A stretch of 64,000 bases of DNA, taken from the NCBI RefSeq assembly GCF_026340655.1, contig NZ_JAPEOZ010000001.1, positions 1,736,001 to 1,800,000 on the forward strand. The letters are read 5' to 3'. The notes beneath the pieces were generated by a model. The model was not told the DNA's origin. It saw only the letters and a list, made by a program, of their open reading frames with translations, and searched no databases. Source of the stretch: Streptomyces sp. NBC_01275. Lineage in GTDB: Bacteria > Actinomycetota > Actinomycetes > Streptomycetales > Streptomycetaceae. The translations under genes were made by a program, and so were the position numbers. This document shows, one piece after another, positions 1 to 8,188 of this stretch (position 1 is the first letter of the stretch; each line of letters starts with the position of its first letter).

Positions 1-457
1 GGACCTCGTCGCCGGCCACGGTCAGGGTGAAGTGCTGGGCGCCGAGCGAGGCCAGGACGCGGTCGATGATGCGCCGGTGCGAGGCGGAGACGAGGGCCGT
101 GGGGACCTGGTGCTCGGCCAGCTCGGCGAGCAGCCGGGCGGCTCCCGGCATCAGGGGCAGGGCGCGGGTGATGCGGTCCTCGAAGCCGTCGTTGAGCAGG
201 ACGGCGAGTTCGGGGAAGGTGATGTCGGCTCCGGTCGCCTCGATGAGGAACCCGGCACTGCGGCTCATCGGGCCGCCGACCACGACATGGCGCCAGGAGT
301 CGTCGAGGGTGTGGCCGAGGCCGGCGAAGATCTCGACCTCGACGTCCCACCAGAAGCCCTCGGTGTCCACCAGGGTGCCGTCCATGTCGAGGAGCACGGC
401 CTGCAGGGCCGAGCCTTGGGCCGTGCGGGTCACTGGCGCGGGAACCGTGCTGGTCAT
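1..457 (-). CDS. HAD-superfamily hydrolase (phosphatase/phosphoglucomutase-like), C-terminus cut off
   Basis: A minus-strand frame starts at the ATG at 457 and runs off the left edge, so only about 152 N-terminal residues are present. A strong Shine-Dalgarno (GGAGG) lies about 8 nt upstream. HAD motif I is visible near residues 23-31 (LLDMDGTLVDTE), where the first Asp would be the phospho-acceptor. A motif II-like segment (ALVSASHRR) follows near residue 125. The helical cap between them (residues about 35-105) resembles the beta-phosphoglucomutase/phosphonatase-type subfamily. It should act in the cytoplasm on a small phosphorylated metabolite, but the substrate cannot be told from sequence. 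It lies downstream of metH on the same strand, separated by a perfect hairpin, so it may have its own promoter. Motifs III and IV lie outside the window. Confidence 0.85.
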   Translation of the reverse strand, partial: MTSTVPAPVTRTAQGSALQAVLLDMDGTLVDTEGFWWDVEVEIFAGLGHTLDDSWRHVVVGGPMSRSAGFLIEATGADITFPELAVLLNDGFEDRITRALPLMPGAARLLAELAEHQVPTALVSASHRRIIDRVLASLGAQHFTLTVAGDEV

Positions 458-481
458 CCACGTACCTCCTGGGGGGGACGA

Positions 482-514
482 GCAGGCCGGTTCCCGCGCG
501 GGGAACCGGCCTGC
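482..514 (-). terminator. Perfect hairpin downstream of metH
   Basis: A 14-bp perfect inverted repeat (GCAGGCCGGTTCCC, 482-495, against 501-514) with a 5-nt loop lies between the metH stop and the HAD gene start. It fits a terminator for metH on the minus strand. There is no long T-tract, as is common in Streptomyces. Because it sits only about 25 nt before the HAD start it could also act as an attenuator. Confidence 0.6.
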
Positions 515-555
515 AGTGGACCGACCAGTGTACGACCTATCGGATCAGTGTGCTC

Positions 556-626
556 AGTGGGACGCGTCGCACCATGCGAGTGGGACGCGTCGCACCGCAC
601 GGAGTGGCCCGCGTCGCACCGCGCGG
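556..626. repeat. Three tandem ~24-bp repeats behind metH
   Basis: Three consecutive units of 23-24 bp share the core AGTGGGACGCGTCGCACC (third copy diverged at two bases). Two of the three contain the palindrome GACGCGTC. They lie in the non-coding gap just after the metH stop. The function is unknown; they could be a DNA-binding array or a slippage product. Confidence 0.6.
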
Positions 627-666
627 CGCGGGCGGGCACGGGGCTCGCCGTGGACGCGCCGTGCGC

Positions 667-3600
667 TCACCGTGCGTTGAAGTACTTCGCCTCGGGGTGG
701 TGGATGACGATCGCGTCGGTGGACTGCTCGGGGTGCAGCTGGAACTCCTCGGAGAGGTGCACCCCGATCCGCTCGGGCTGGAGCAGGTCGGCGATCTTGG
801 CGCGGTCCTCCAGGTTGGGGCAGGCGCCGTAGCCGAGGGAGAAGCGGGCGCCGCGGTACTTGAGGGCGAACATGTCCTCGACGTCGGCGGGGTCCTCGCC
901 GGCGAAGCCGAGTTCGGACCGTACGCGCGCGTGCCAGTACTCGGCGAGCGCCTCGGCCAGCTGCACGGACAGGCCGTGCAGTTCGAGGTAGTCGCGGTAG
1001 GAGTTGGACTCGAAGAGCTTGGCGGTCTCCTCGCCGATGCGGGAGCCCATGGTGACGACCTGGAGGCCCACGACGTCCCGCTCCCCCGACTCCTCCGGGC
1101 GGAAGAAGTCGGCCAGGCACAGGCGGCGGCCGCGGCGCTGGCGGGGGAAGGTGAAGCGGGTGCGTTCGTTGCCCTGCTCGTCCAGGATGATCAGGTCGTC
1201 GTCCTTGGACACGCAGGGGAAGTAGCCGTAGACGACGGCCGCTTCGAGGAGGTTGTCGGTCTGGAGCTTGTCCAGCAGGCCGCGCAGCCGGGGCCGGCCC
1301 TCGGTCTCGACGAGTTCCTCGTACGTCGGTCCCTCACCGGTGCGGGCCTGCTTCAGGCCCCACTGGCCCTTGAAGAGGGCGCCCTCGTCCAGCCAGGAGG
1401 CGTACTCCTTGAGCTGGATGCCCTTGATGACGCGGGTGCCGTCGAACGGGGGCTTGGGGACGGGGTTGTCGACGGCGACGTCGGAGCGGACGTGCCCCTC
1501 CTCGGGGTGCTCCTCGACCTCGACGGCCGCGGCGCCCGCCCGGACCCGGCGCTGCTTCAGCTCGGGCAGCTTCGCGCCGGGCACGCCCCGCTTGACGCCG
1601 ATGAGGGCGTCCATGAGGCGCAGGCCCTCGAAGGCGTCGCGGGCGTAGCGGACCTCGCCCTCGTAGATCTCGTGCAGGTCCTGCTCGACGTAGGCGCGGG
1701 TGAGGGCGGCGCCGCCGAGGATGACCGGGTAGTCGGCGGCCAGGCCGCGCTGGTTGAGCTCCTGGAGGTTCTCCTTCATGATCACCGTGGACTTGACCAG
1801 GAGCCCGGACATGCCGATGACGTCGGCCCGGTGTTCGGCGGCGGCGTCCAGGATCGCGGAGACCGGCTGCTTGATGCCGAGGTTGACGACGTTGTAGCCG
1901 TTGTTGGACAGGATGATGTCGACGAGGTTCTTGCCGATGTCGTGGACGTCGCCGCGGACGGTGGCCAGGACGATGGTGCCCTTGCCGTCGGCGTCGGTCT
2001 TCTCCATGTGCGGTTCGAGGTAGGCGACCGCGGTCTTCATGACCTCGGCGGACTGCAGGACGAACGGCAGCTGCATCTGGCCGGAGCCGAACAGTTCGCC
2101 GACGACCTTCATGCCGTCCAGGAGGGTCTCGTTGACGATGTCGAGGGCGGGGCGGGACTGCAGCGCCTCGGCGAGGTCGGACTCCAGTCCGTTCTTCTCG
2201 CCGTCGATGATGCGGCGCTTGAGGCGCTCGTCCAGCGGCAGCGCGGCCAGTTCCTCGGCCTTGCCGGCCTTGAGGGACTTCGTGGTGGCGCCCTCGAAGA
2301 GCTGCATGAGCTTCTGGAGGGGGTCGTAGCCCTCGGCGCGCCGGTCGTAGACCAGGTCGAGGGCGGTCTTGACCTGTTCGTCGTCGAAGCGGGCGATCGG
2401 CAGGATCTTCGACGCGTGCACGATCGCGGAGTCGAGGCCCGCCTTGACGCACTCGTCGAGGAAGACCGAGTTCAGGAGGATGCGGGCGGCCGGGTTGAGG
2501 CCGAAGGAGATGTTCGACAGGCCCAGGGTCGTCTGCACGTCCGGGTGACGGCGCTTGAGTTCGCGGATCGCCTCGATGGTGGCGATGCCGTCGCCCCGGG
2601 ACTCCTCCTGGCCGGTGCAGATGGTGAAGGTCAGGGTGTCGATGAGGATGTCCGACTCGAGGATGCCCCAGTTCGTCGTCAGGTCCTCGATGAGCCGTTC
2701 GGCGATGGCGACCTTGGTCTCGACGGTGCGGGCCTGGCCCTCCTCGTCGATGGTCAGCGCGATCAGCGCGGCGCCGTGCTCCTGGGCGAGGCGGGTGACC
2801 TTCGCGAACCGGGACTCCGGGCCGTCGCCGTCCTCGTAGTTGACGGAGTTGATGACGGCCCGGCCGCCGAGCTTCTCCAGTCCGGCGCGCAGGACCTCGA
2901 CCTCGGTGGAGTCGAGGACGATGGGCAGCGTGGAGGCGGTGGCGAAGCGTCCGGCCAGCTCCTCCATGTCGGCGACGCCGTCACGGCCGACGTAGTCGAC
3001 GCACAGGTCCAGCATGTGGGCGCCCTCGCGGATCTGGTCGCGGGCCATCTCCACGCAGTCGTCCCAGCGGCCGTCCAGCATGGCCTCGCGGAACTTCTTC
3101 GAGCCGTTGGCGTTGGTCCGCTCGCCGATCGCCATGTACGCGGTGTCCTGGCGGAACGGGACGGTCTGGTAGAGGGAGGCGGCGCCGGGCTCGGGCTGGG
3201 GGTGGCGCTCGACGGGCGTGGCCCCGTGGACCCGCTGCACGAGCTGTCGCAGATGCTCGGGCGTCGTGCCGCAACAGCCGCCGATCAGGTTCAGCCCGTA
3301 GTCGCGTACGAAGGTCTCCTGCGCGTCGGCCAGGCCCTCGGGGTCGAGCGGGAAGTGCGCGCCGTCCCTGGTGAGGATCGGCAGGCCGGCGTTCGGCATG
3401 CACAGCAGCGGGGTGCGGGAGTGGCGGGCGAGGTAGCGCAGGTGCTCGCTCATCTCGGCCGGGCCGGTCGAGCAGTTCAGGCCGATCATGTCGATGCCGA
3501 GGGGTTCCAGCGCGGTCAGCGCGGCGCCGATCTCGGAGCCCAGCAGCATGGTGCCGGTCGTCTCGAACGCCATGGAGACGAGCAGCGGCACGTCGGCGCC

Positions 3601-4185
3601 GGTCGCCTCCATCGCGCGGCGGGCGCCGAGGATCGACGACTTCGTCTGCAGGAGGTCCTGGGTGGTCTCCACGATCAGGGCGTCCGCGCCGCCGGCGAGC
3701 AGGCCCTCGGCGTTCGCCTGGAAGCCGTCGCGCAGGGTGCCGTAGCCGATGTGGCCGAGGGTCGGCAGCTTCGTGCCGGGGCCGATGGAGCCGAGCACCC
3801 AGCGCTGGCGGCCGTCACGGGCGCCGAACTCGTCGGCCGTCTCGCGGGCGATGCGGGCGCCCGACTCGGAGAGTTCGTACACGCGTTCGGCGATGTCGTA
3901 CTCGGCCATGGCGGAGTGGTTTGCGCCGAACGTGTTCGTCTCGACGCAGTCGACGCCCGCGGCGAAGTACTCCTCGTGCACGGAGCGCACGATGTCGGGC
4001 CGGGTGATGTTGAGGATCTCGTTGCAGCCCTCGAGGTTCTCGAAGTCCTCCAGGGTGGGCTCCTGGGCCTGGAGCATGGTGCCCATCGCTCCGTCGGCCA
4101 CCACCACCCGGGTGGCCAGGGCCTCTCGGAGCGCGGACACACGGGTCCGGCTGTCGGCGGAAGGGGTCGGCGGCACAGAGGCCAT
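667..4185 (-). CDS. metH: Cobalamin-dependent methionine synthase
   Basis: 1172 residues, the usual length for bacterial MetH (E. coli about 1227). It transfers the methyl group of 5-methyltetrahydrofolate to homocysteine via enzyme-bound cobalamin. All four modules are seen in order. The homocysteine-binding barrel (about 20-330) has zinc ligands Cys in GLNCS (about 237) and the Cys pair of GGCCGTT (about 303-304). The pterin-binding domain spans about 350-620. The B12 cap and Rossmann domain have the cobalt-ligand signature DVHDIGK (about 747-753). The C-terminal SAM-dependent reactivation domain spans about 930-1172. The ATG start at 4185 is preceded by GAGGGAG. A TACCCT element about 90 nt upstream is a possible -10 box. 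No cobalamin or SAM riboswitch was recognised in the 300-bp gap shared with gylR. It fits the methionine theme of the nearby mtn genes, though it belongs to the conserved flank. Confidence 0.98.
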   Translation of the reverse strand: MASVPPTPSADSRTRVSALREALATRVVVADGAMGTMLQAQEPTLEDFENLEGCNEILNITRPDIVRSVHEEYFAAGVDCVETNTFGANHSAMAEYDIAERVYELSESGARIARETADEFGARDGRQRWVLGSIGPGTKLPTLGHIGYGTLRDGFQANAEGLLAGGADALIVETTQDLLQTKSSILGARRAMEATGADVPLLVSMAFETTGTMLLGSEIGAALTALEPLGIDMIGLNCSTGPAEMSEHLRYLARHSRTPLLCMPNAGLPILTRDGAHFPLDPEGLADAQETFVRDYGLNLIGGCCGTTPEHLRQLVQRVHGATPVERHPQPEPGAASLYQTVPFRQDTAYMAIGERTNANGSKKFREAMLDGRWDDCVEMARDQIREGAHMLDLCVDYVGRDGVADMEELAGRFATASTLPIVLDSTEVEVLRAGLEKLGGRAVINSVNYEDGDGPESRFAKVTRLAQEHGAALIALTIDEEGQARTVETKVAIAERLIEDLTTNWGILESDILIDTLTFTICTGQEESRGDGIATIEAIRELKRRHPDVQTTLGLSNISFGLNPAARILLNSVFLDECVKAGLDSAIVHASKILPIARFDDEQVKTALDLVYDRRAEGYDPLQKLMQLFEGATTKSLKAGKAEELAALPLDERLKRRIIDGEKNGLESDLAEALQSRPALDIVNETLLDGMKVVGELFGSGQMQLPFVLQSAEVMKTAVAYLEPHMEKTDADGKGTIVLATVRGDVHDIGKNLVDIILSNNGYNVVNLGIKQPVSAILDAAAEHRADVIGMSGLLVKSTVIMKENLQELNQRGLAADYPVILGGAALTRAYVEQDLHEIYEGEVRYARDAFEGLRLMDALIGVKRGVPGAKLPELKQRRVRAGAAAVEVEEHPEEGHVRSDVAVDNPVPKPPFDGTRVIKGIQLKEYASWLDEGALFKGQWGLKQARTGEGPTYEELVETEGRPRLRGLLDKLQTDNLLEAAVVYGYFPCVSKDDDLIILDEQGNERTRFTFPRQRRGRRLCLADFFRPEESGERDVVGLQVVTMGSRIGEETAKLFESNSYRDYLELHGLSVQLAEALAEYWHARVRSELGFAGEDPADVEDMFALKYRGARFSLGYGACPNLEDRAKIADLLQPERIGVHLSEEFQLHPEQSTDAIVIHHPEAKYFNAR

Positions 4186-4420
4186 GAAAGGGCTCCCTCG
4201 GATGCGACGGCTGTCGGCTTTGCGTCACTCCCAGGATGCGTGCGGGACGACTTCCCGGGGAGTGCGCACGCCGTCAGGGTAGCCGGGACGGGGGACTTAT
4301 GGTCAGGGGCGTCCACGGGACGGACGAGGACGGCGGCGCGAACGGCCGGGTGACTCCGCGGGGACGGATGGCGTAACACATATCGACCGACCATTAGCGG
4401 GAGGTCGACATGGACCGGTA

Positions 4421-4439
4421 GTGTTCGACATTGCCGAAC
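4421..4439. promoter_or_regulatory. Candidate GylR operator upstream of gylR
   Basis: GTGTTCGACATTGCCGAAC is an imperfect palindrome 54 nt before the gylR start. Seventeen of its 19 bases recur, on the other strand, in front of glpF (5549-5567). IclR-family regulators commonly bind such dyads and autoregulate. A TAGTGT element that could be a -10 box overlaps it. The 307-bp gap 4186-4492 also holds the divergent metH promoter. Confidence 0.65.
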
Positions 4440-4492
4440 GGCGGCAGGGAATGCCGCGCGTGGACGGTTGAGGGGACGGAGGCAGGACGGCG

Positions 4493-5257
4493 ATGGCACG
4501 GAACATCCAGTCGCTGGAACGTGCGGCCGCGATGCTGCGGCTGCTCGGGGGCGGCGAGCGTCGGCTGGGACTGTCGGACATCGCCTCGTCGCTGGGCCTG
4601 GCCAAGGGCACCGCGCACGGCATCCTGCGCACCCTCCAGCAGGAGGGCTTCGTCGAACAGGACGACGCCTCCGGGCGTTACCAGCTGGGCGCGGAGCTGC
4701 TGCGGCTGGGCACCACCTATCTCGATGTGCACGAGCTGCGGGCACGCGCCCTGGTGTGGACGGACGACCTGGCCCGTTCCAGCGGCGAGAGCGTCCATCT
4801 GGGGGTGCTGCACCAGCACGGCGTGCTGATCGTGCACCACGTCTTCCGGCCCGACGACAGCCGGCAGGTGCTGGAGATCGGCGCCATGCAGCCGCTGCAC
4901 TCCACGGCCCTGGGCAAGGTGCTGTCGGCGTACGACCCGGTCGCGCACAGCGAGGCGCTGGAGGCCGACCGCAAGCCGTTCACGGACCGCACGGTGTGCG
5001 AGCTCGCGGACTTCGAGCACATCCTCGACGTCACGCGCGCGCGTGGGTACGCGGCGGACGTCGAGGAGACCTGGGAGGGCGTGGCCTCCATCGCCGCGCC
5101 CATCCACGACCGGCGGCGCATGCCCGTGGGCGCGGTCGGCATCACCGGCGCCGTGGAACGGCTGGGCCGGGACGGCGAGCTGCGCCCCGAGCTGATCGCG
5201 GCGGTGCGGGACTGCGCCCGCGCGGTCTCCCGCGACCTGGGCGCCGGACGGTTCTGA
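4493..5257 (+). CDS. gylR: IclR-family regulator of the glycerol operon (GylR)
   Basis: 254 residues. The N-terminal winged helix-turn-helix (about 5-65, with LGLSDIASSLGLAKGT) is followed by the IclR effector domain (about 75-250). It is recognisable as the Streptomyces glycerol-operon repressor, described in S. coelicolor as controlling the gylCABX genes by glycerol induction and glucose repression; the real inducer is thought to be glycerol or glycerol 3-phosphate. The ATG start has AGGA 6 nt upstream. It lies immediately before glpF-glpK-glpD on the same strand and is divergent from metH. Shared operator-like dyads in front of gylR and glpF suggest autoregulation plus control of the operon. 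The stop codon runs directly into 18-bp tandem repeats. Confidence 0.93.
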   Translation: MARNIQSLERAAAMLRLLGGGERRLGLSDIASSLGLAKGTAHGILRTLQQEGFVEQDDASGRYQLGAELLRLGTTYLDVHELRARALVWTDDLARSSGESVHLGVLHQHGVLIVHHVFRPDDSRQVLEIGAMQPLHSTALGKVLSAYDPVAHSEALEADRKPFTDRTVCELADFEHILDVTRARGYAADVEETWEGVASIAAPIHDRRRMPVGAVGITGAVERLGRDGELRPELIAAVRDCARAVSRDLGAGRF

Positions 5258-5309
5258 GCAGCAGGCCGGCTCCGGGCAGCAGGCCGGCTCCGGGCAGCAG
5301 GCCGGCTCC
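5256..5309. repeat. Three 18-bp tandem repeats after gylR
   Basis: Three head-to-tail copies of GGGCAGCAGGCCGGCTCC (the first begins GAG instead of GGG and overlaps the gylR stop). They are followed by a decayed fourth copy. They lie at the 3' end of gylR in the 436-bp gap before glpF. They are probably a replication-slippage minisatellite; no function is evident. Confidence 0.75.
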
Positions 5310-5508
5310 GGGCCCCAGGCCCTCCTGAGCAGCCGCTCCCCCCTGAGAAGTAGGTAAGAAGCGCACCGGGACGTCGTACGGCGTTCCGGCCCTTCGCCAT
5401 GCCCGAAAACGGGCGAACAGCCCCCAAAGAGGGCGAGAGTGGGCGCACCGCCCGAAGATCGATAACTCGCAGCGAACAATAACGATCGCGTTTTCGAGAA
5501 CCGAACTC

Positions 5509-5538
5509 TTGACGCACACGTAACACCGGGGCAAGACT
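5509..5538 (+). promoter_or_regulatory. Candidate glpF promoter
   Basis: TTGACG at 5509-5514 is followed after 18 nt by AAGACT (5533-5538), a plausible sigma-70-type promoter about 155 nt before glpF. The -10 match is weak. The surrounding region 5460-5600 is locally AT-rich for this genome, as expected for a regulated promoter. Confidence 0.4.
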
Positions 5539-5548
5539 CCCGTCCATC

Positions 5549-5567
5549 GGTCGGCATTGTCGAACAC
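5549..5567. promoter_or_regulatory. Candidate GylR operator upstream of glpF
   Basis: Read on the minus strand this is GTGTTCGACAATGCCGACC, 17 of 19 identical to the element before gylR at 4421-4439. It lies just downstream of the candidate TTGACG promoter, a position suited to repression of the glpF-glpK-glpD operon. Confidence 0.65.
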
Positions 5568-5693
5568 CTACCGGCAATACGCGCTAGAGTGTGACAACGC
5601 CAAAGGCCGGCATCGCTCTCACCCCCGAGGGCGCTCGAACCCCCGGTGGGACCGGGGTTCGGCTTCCCTGGACGAAGGACAAAGGAGTCGCGG

Positions 5694-6488
5694 GTGTCCA
5701 GCTCCGACATCTTCATCGGCGAGACCATCGGTACCGCCATACTCATCCTGCTCGGCGGCGGCGTCTGCGCCGCTGTCACGCTGAAGGCCTCCAAGGCCCG
5801 TAACGCCGGCTGGCTCGCCATCACCTTCGGGTGGGGCTTCGCGGTACTCACGGCGGTCTACACCTCGGCGCCTCTCTCCGGCGCCCATCTGAACCCGGCC
5901 GTGACCCTCGCACTCGCGATCAAGGACGGCGACTGGAGCAACGTCCCGGTGTACTGGGCCGGTCAGCTCCTCGGCGCCGCGATCGGCGCGTCCCTGGTCT
6001 GGGTGGCCTACTACGGCCAGTTCCAGGCGCACCTCACCGACAAGGAGATCGTCGGCGGTCCGGGCGCGCAGGCCACGAAGACCAAGGCCGTCGAGGCCCA
6101 GGAGCAGGGCGCGGGCCCCGTTCTGGGCATCTTCTCCACCGGCCCGGAGATCCGGGTCGTCTGGCAGAACCTCGCCACGGAGATCATCGGCACCGTCGTA
6201 CTGGTGCTCGCCGTCCTCACGCAGGGACTGAACGACAAGGGCAACGGCCTGGGCAACCTGGGCGCCCTGATCACCGCGCTCGTGGTCGTCTCGATCGGTC
6301 TCTCCCTCGGCGGCCCGACCGGCTACGCGATCAACCCGGCCCGTGACCTCGGTCCGCGCATCGTGCACGCCCTCCTGCCCCTGCCCAACAAGGGCGGCTC
6401 CGACTGGAGCTACGCCTGGATCCCGGTGGTCGGTCCGCTGATCGGCGGCGCGATCGCTGCAGGCATCTACAACGTCGCCTTTGCTTAA
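5694..6488 (+). CDS. glpF: Glycerol uptake facilitator (aquaglyceroporin)
   Basis: 264 residues from the GTG at 5694, chosen because AAAGGAG lies 6 nt upstream and the protein then begins at the first membrane helix. Six hydrophobic segments and the two MIP half-helix motifs are present: NPAVT (about residue 66) and NPARD (about 223). The Asp after the second NPA is typical of glycerol-conducting members. A polar loop rich in Lys, Ala and Gln (about 115-140) sits between the halves. It is an inner-membrane channel letting glycerol diffuse in for GlpK. It is the first gene of the operon (gylC in S. coelicolor nomenclature) with glpK 152 nt downstream. Confidence 0.96.
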   Translation: MSSSDIFIGETIGTAILILLGGGVCAAVTLKASKARNAGWLAITFGWGFAVLTAVYTSAPLSGAHLNPAVTLALAIKDGDWSNVPVYWAGQLLGAAIGASLVWVAYYGQFQAHLTDKEIVGGPGAQATKTKAVEAQEQGAGPVLGIFSTGPEIRVVWQNLATEIIGTVVLVLAVLTQGLNDKGNGLGNLGALITALVVVSIGLSLGGPTGYAINPARDLGPRIVHALLPLPNKGGSDWSYAWIPVVGPLIGGAIAAGIYNVAFA

Positions 6489-6640
6489 GAGCACGTAGAG
6501 CATGAAGGCCATGGAAACCGCGAGCACCGCGAGAACCACGCGATCCACGAGGAACCTCGGCCTTCATCGCGCTTGACCAGCACCGCGCCGTACAGACAGT
6601 CGTGACAGCCCCCTTATCCACGGAACCCCAGGAGCACACA

Positions 6641-8179
6641 GTGACCGACGCGCACACCGCCGGCCCCTTCATCGCCGCCATCGACCAGGGCACCACGTCC
6701 TCGCGCTGCATCGTCTTCGACCGGGACGGCCGGATCGTCTCCGTCGACCAGAAGGAGCACGAGCAGATCTTCCCGAAGCCGGGCTGGGTCGAGCACGACG
6801 CCAACGAGATCTGGACCAACGTCCAGGAAGTCGTCGCCGGAGCCATCGAGAAGGCCGGCATCACCCGCGACGACATCAAGGCCATCGGCATCACCAACCA
6901 GCGTGAGACCACGCTGCTGTGGGACAAGAACACCGGTGAGCCCGTCCACAACGCCATCGTCTGGCAGGACACCCGCACCGACGCCCTCTGCCGCGAGCTC
7001 GGCCGCAACGTCGGCCAGGACCGCTTCCGCCGCGAGACCGGCCTGCCGCTGGCCTCGTACTTCGCCGGCCCCAAGGCCCGCTGGCTGCTCGACAACGTCG
7101 AGGGGCTGCGCGAGCGCGCCGAGGCGGGCGACATCCTCTTCGGCACCATGGACACCTGGGTCATCTGGAACCTGACGGGCGGCGTCGACGGCGGCAAGCA
7201 CTACACCGACGTCACCAACGCCTCCCGCACCATGCTGATGAACCTGCACACCCTGGAGTGGGACGAGAAGATCGCCGAGTCCATCGGCGTCCCGCTGAAC
7301 GTGCTCCCCGAGATCCGCTCCTCCGCCGAGGTCTACGGCGAGGTCACCGGCGGCCGCCTCGGCGAGCTGCTCGGCGGCATCCCGGTCGCCTCGGCGCTCG
7401 GCGACCAGCAGGCGGCCCTGTTCGGCCAGACCTGTTTCGCGGAGGGCGAGGCCAAGTCGACGTACGGCACCGGCACGTTCATGCTGATGAACACCGGCGA
7501 GAAGATCATCAACTCGTACTCGGGCCTGCTGACCACGGTCGGCTACCGCATCGGCGACGCCGCTCCGGTCTACGCCCTCGAGGGCTCGATCGCCGTCACC
7601 GGTTCGCTGGTGCAGTGGATGCGCGACCAGATGGGCCTGATCTCCACCGCCGCCGAGATCGAGACGCTCGCGCTCTCGGTCGAGGACAACGGCGGCGCCT
7701 ACTTCGTGCCGGCCTTCTCCGGTCTGTTCGCCCCGTACTGGCGCTCCGACGCCCGCGGTGTGATCGCCGGCCTCACCCGGTACGTCACCAAGGCGCACCT
7801 CGCGCGCGCCGTCCTGGAGGCCACGGCCTGGCAGACCCGTGAGATCACCGACGCCATGACGAAGGACTCCGGCGTCGAGCTCGCGGCCCTCAAGGTCGAC
7901 GGCGGCATGACCTCCAACAACCTGCTGATGCAGACCCTCTCGGACTTCCTGGACGCCCCCGTGGTGCGCCCGATGGTCGCCGAGACCACCTGCCTCGGCG
8001 CCGCCTACGCCGCCGGTCTCGCCGTCGGCTTCTGGACCAGCACCGACGACCTGCGCGCCAACTGGCGTCGGGCCGCCGAGTGGACCCCCCGCATGGACGC
8101 GGAGACCCGCGACCGTGAGTACAAGAGCTGGCTCAAGGCCGTCGAGCGGACCATGGGCTGGCTCGAGGACGAGGAGTAA
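6641..8179 (+). CDS. glpK: Glycerol kinase
   Basis: 512 residues from the GTG at 6641. CAGGAG 8 nt upstream and the family's usual N-terminus favour this over an in-frame GTG at 6602, which would also add a rare TTA codon. The FGGY-kinase signature begins with IDQGTTSSR (phosphate 1 loop, about residue 12). The C-terminal ATP-binding half carries [12 protein letters not shown] (about 413). It phosphorylates glycerol to glycerol 3-phosphate in the cytoplasm, trapping what GlpF admits. Its stop and the GAGGAG that serves glpD overlap, so the two genes are translationally close (9-nt gap). Confidence 0.97.
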   Translation: MTDAHTAGPFIAAIDQGTTSSRCIVFDRDGRIVSVDQKEHEQIFPKPGWVEHDANEIWTNVQEVVAGAIEKAGITRDDIKAIGITNQRETTLLWDKNTGEPVHNAIVWQDTRTDALCRELGRNVGQDRFRRETGLPLASYFAGPKARWLLDNVEGLRERAEAGDILFGTMDTWVIWNLTGGVDGGKHYTDVTNASRTMLMNLHTLEWDEKIAESIGVPLNVLPEIRSSAEVYGEVTGGRLGELLGGIPVASALGDQQAALFGQTCFAEGEAKSTYGTGTFMLMNTGEKIINSYSGLLTTVGYRIGDAAPVYALEGSIAVTGSLVQWMRDQMGLISTAAEIETLALSVEDNGGAYFVPAFSGLFAPYWRSDARGVIAGLTRYVTKAHLARAVLEATAWQTREITDAMTKDSGVELAALKVDGGMTSNNLLMQTLSDFLDAPVVRPMVAETTCLGAAYAAGLAVGFWTSTDDLRANWRRAAEWTPRMDAETRDREYKSWLKAVERTMGWLEDEE

Positions 8180-8188
8180 GAACCCCAC

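Noticed and set aside
550..4353. Very long open frame on the strand opposite metH
   Set aside because: It is a GC-rich antisense frame with low-complexity Gly/Val/Leu/Asp composition; metH on the other strand has all its domains. Similar antisense frames lie opposite most genes here.
4186..4420. Cobalamin or SAM riboswitch in front of metH
   Set aside because: The region was read on the metH strand; no B12-box-like GCCACTG element or SAM-aptamer core was seen, only a possible -10 box and ribosome-binding site.
6602..6640. Longer glpK start with a TTA codon (bldA control of glpK)
   Set aside because: The GTG at 6641 has a proper Shine-Dalgarno and matches the family N-terminus, so the TTA lies in the untranslated leader.
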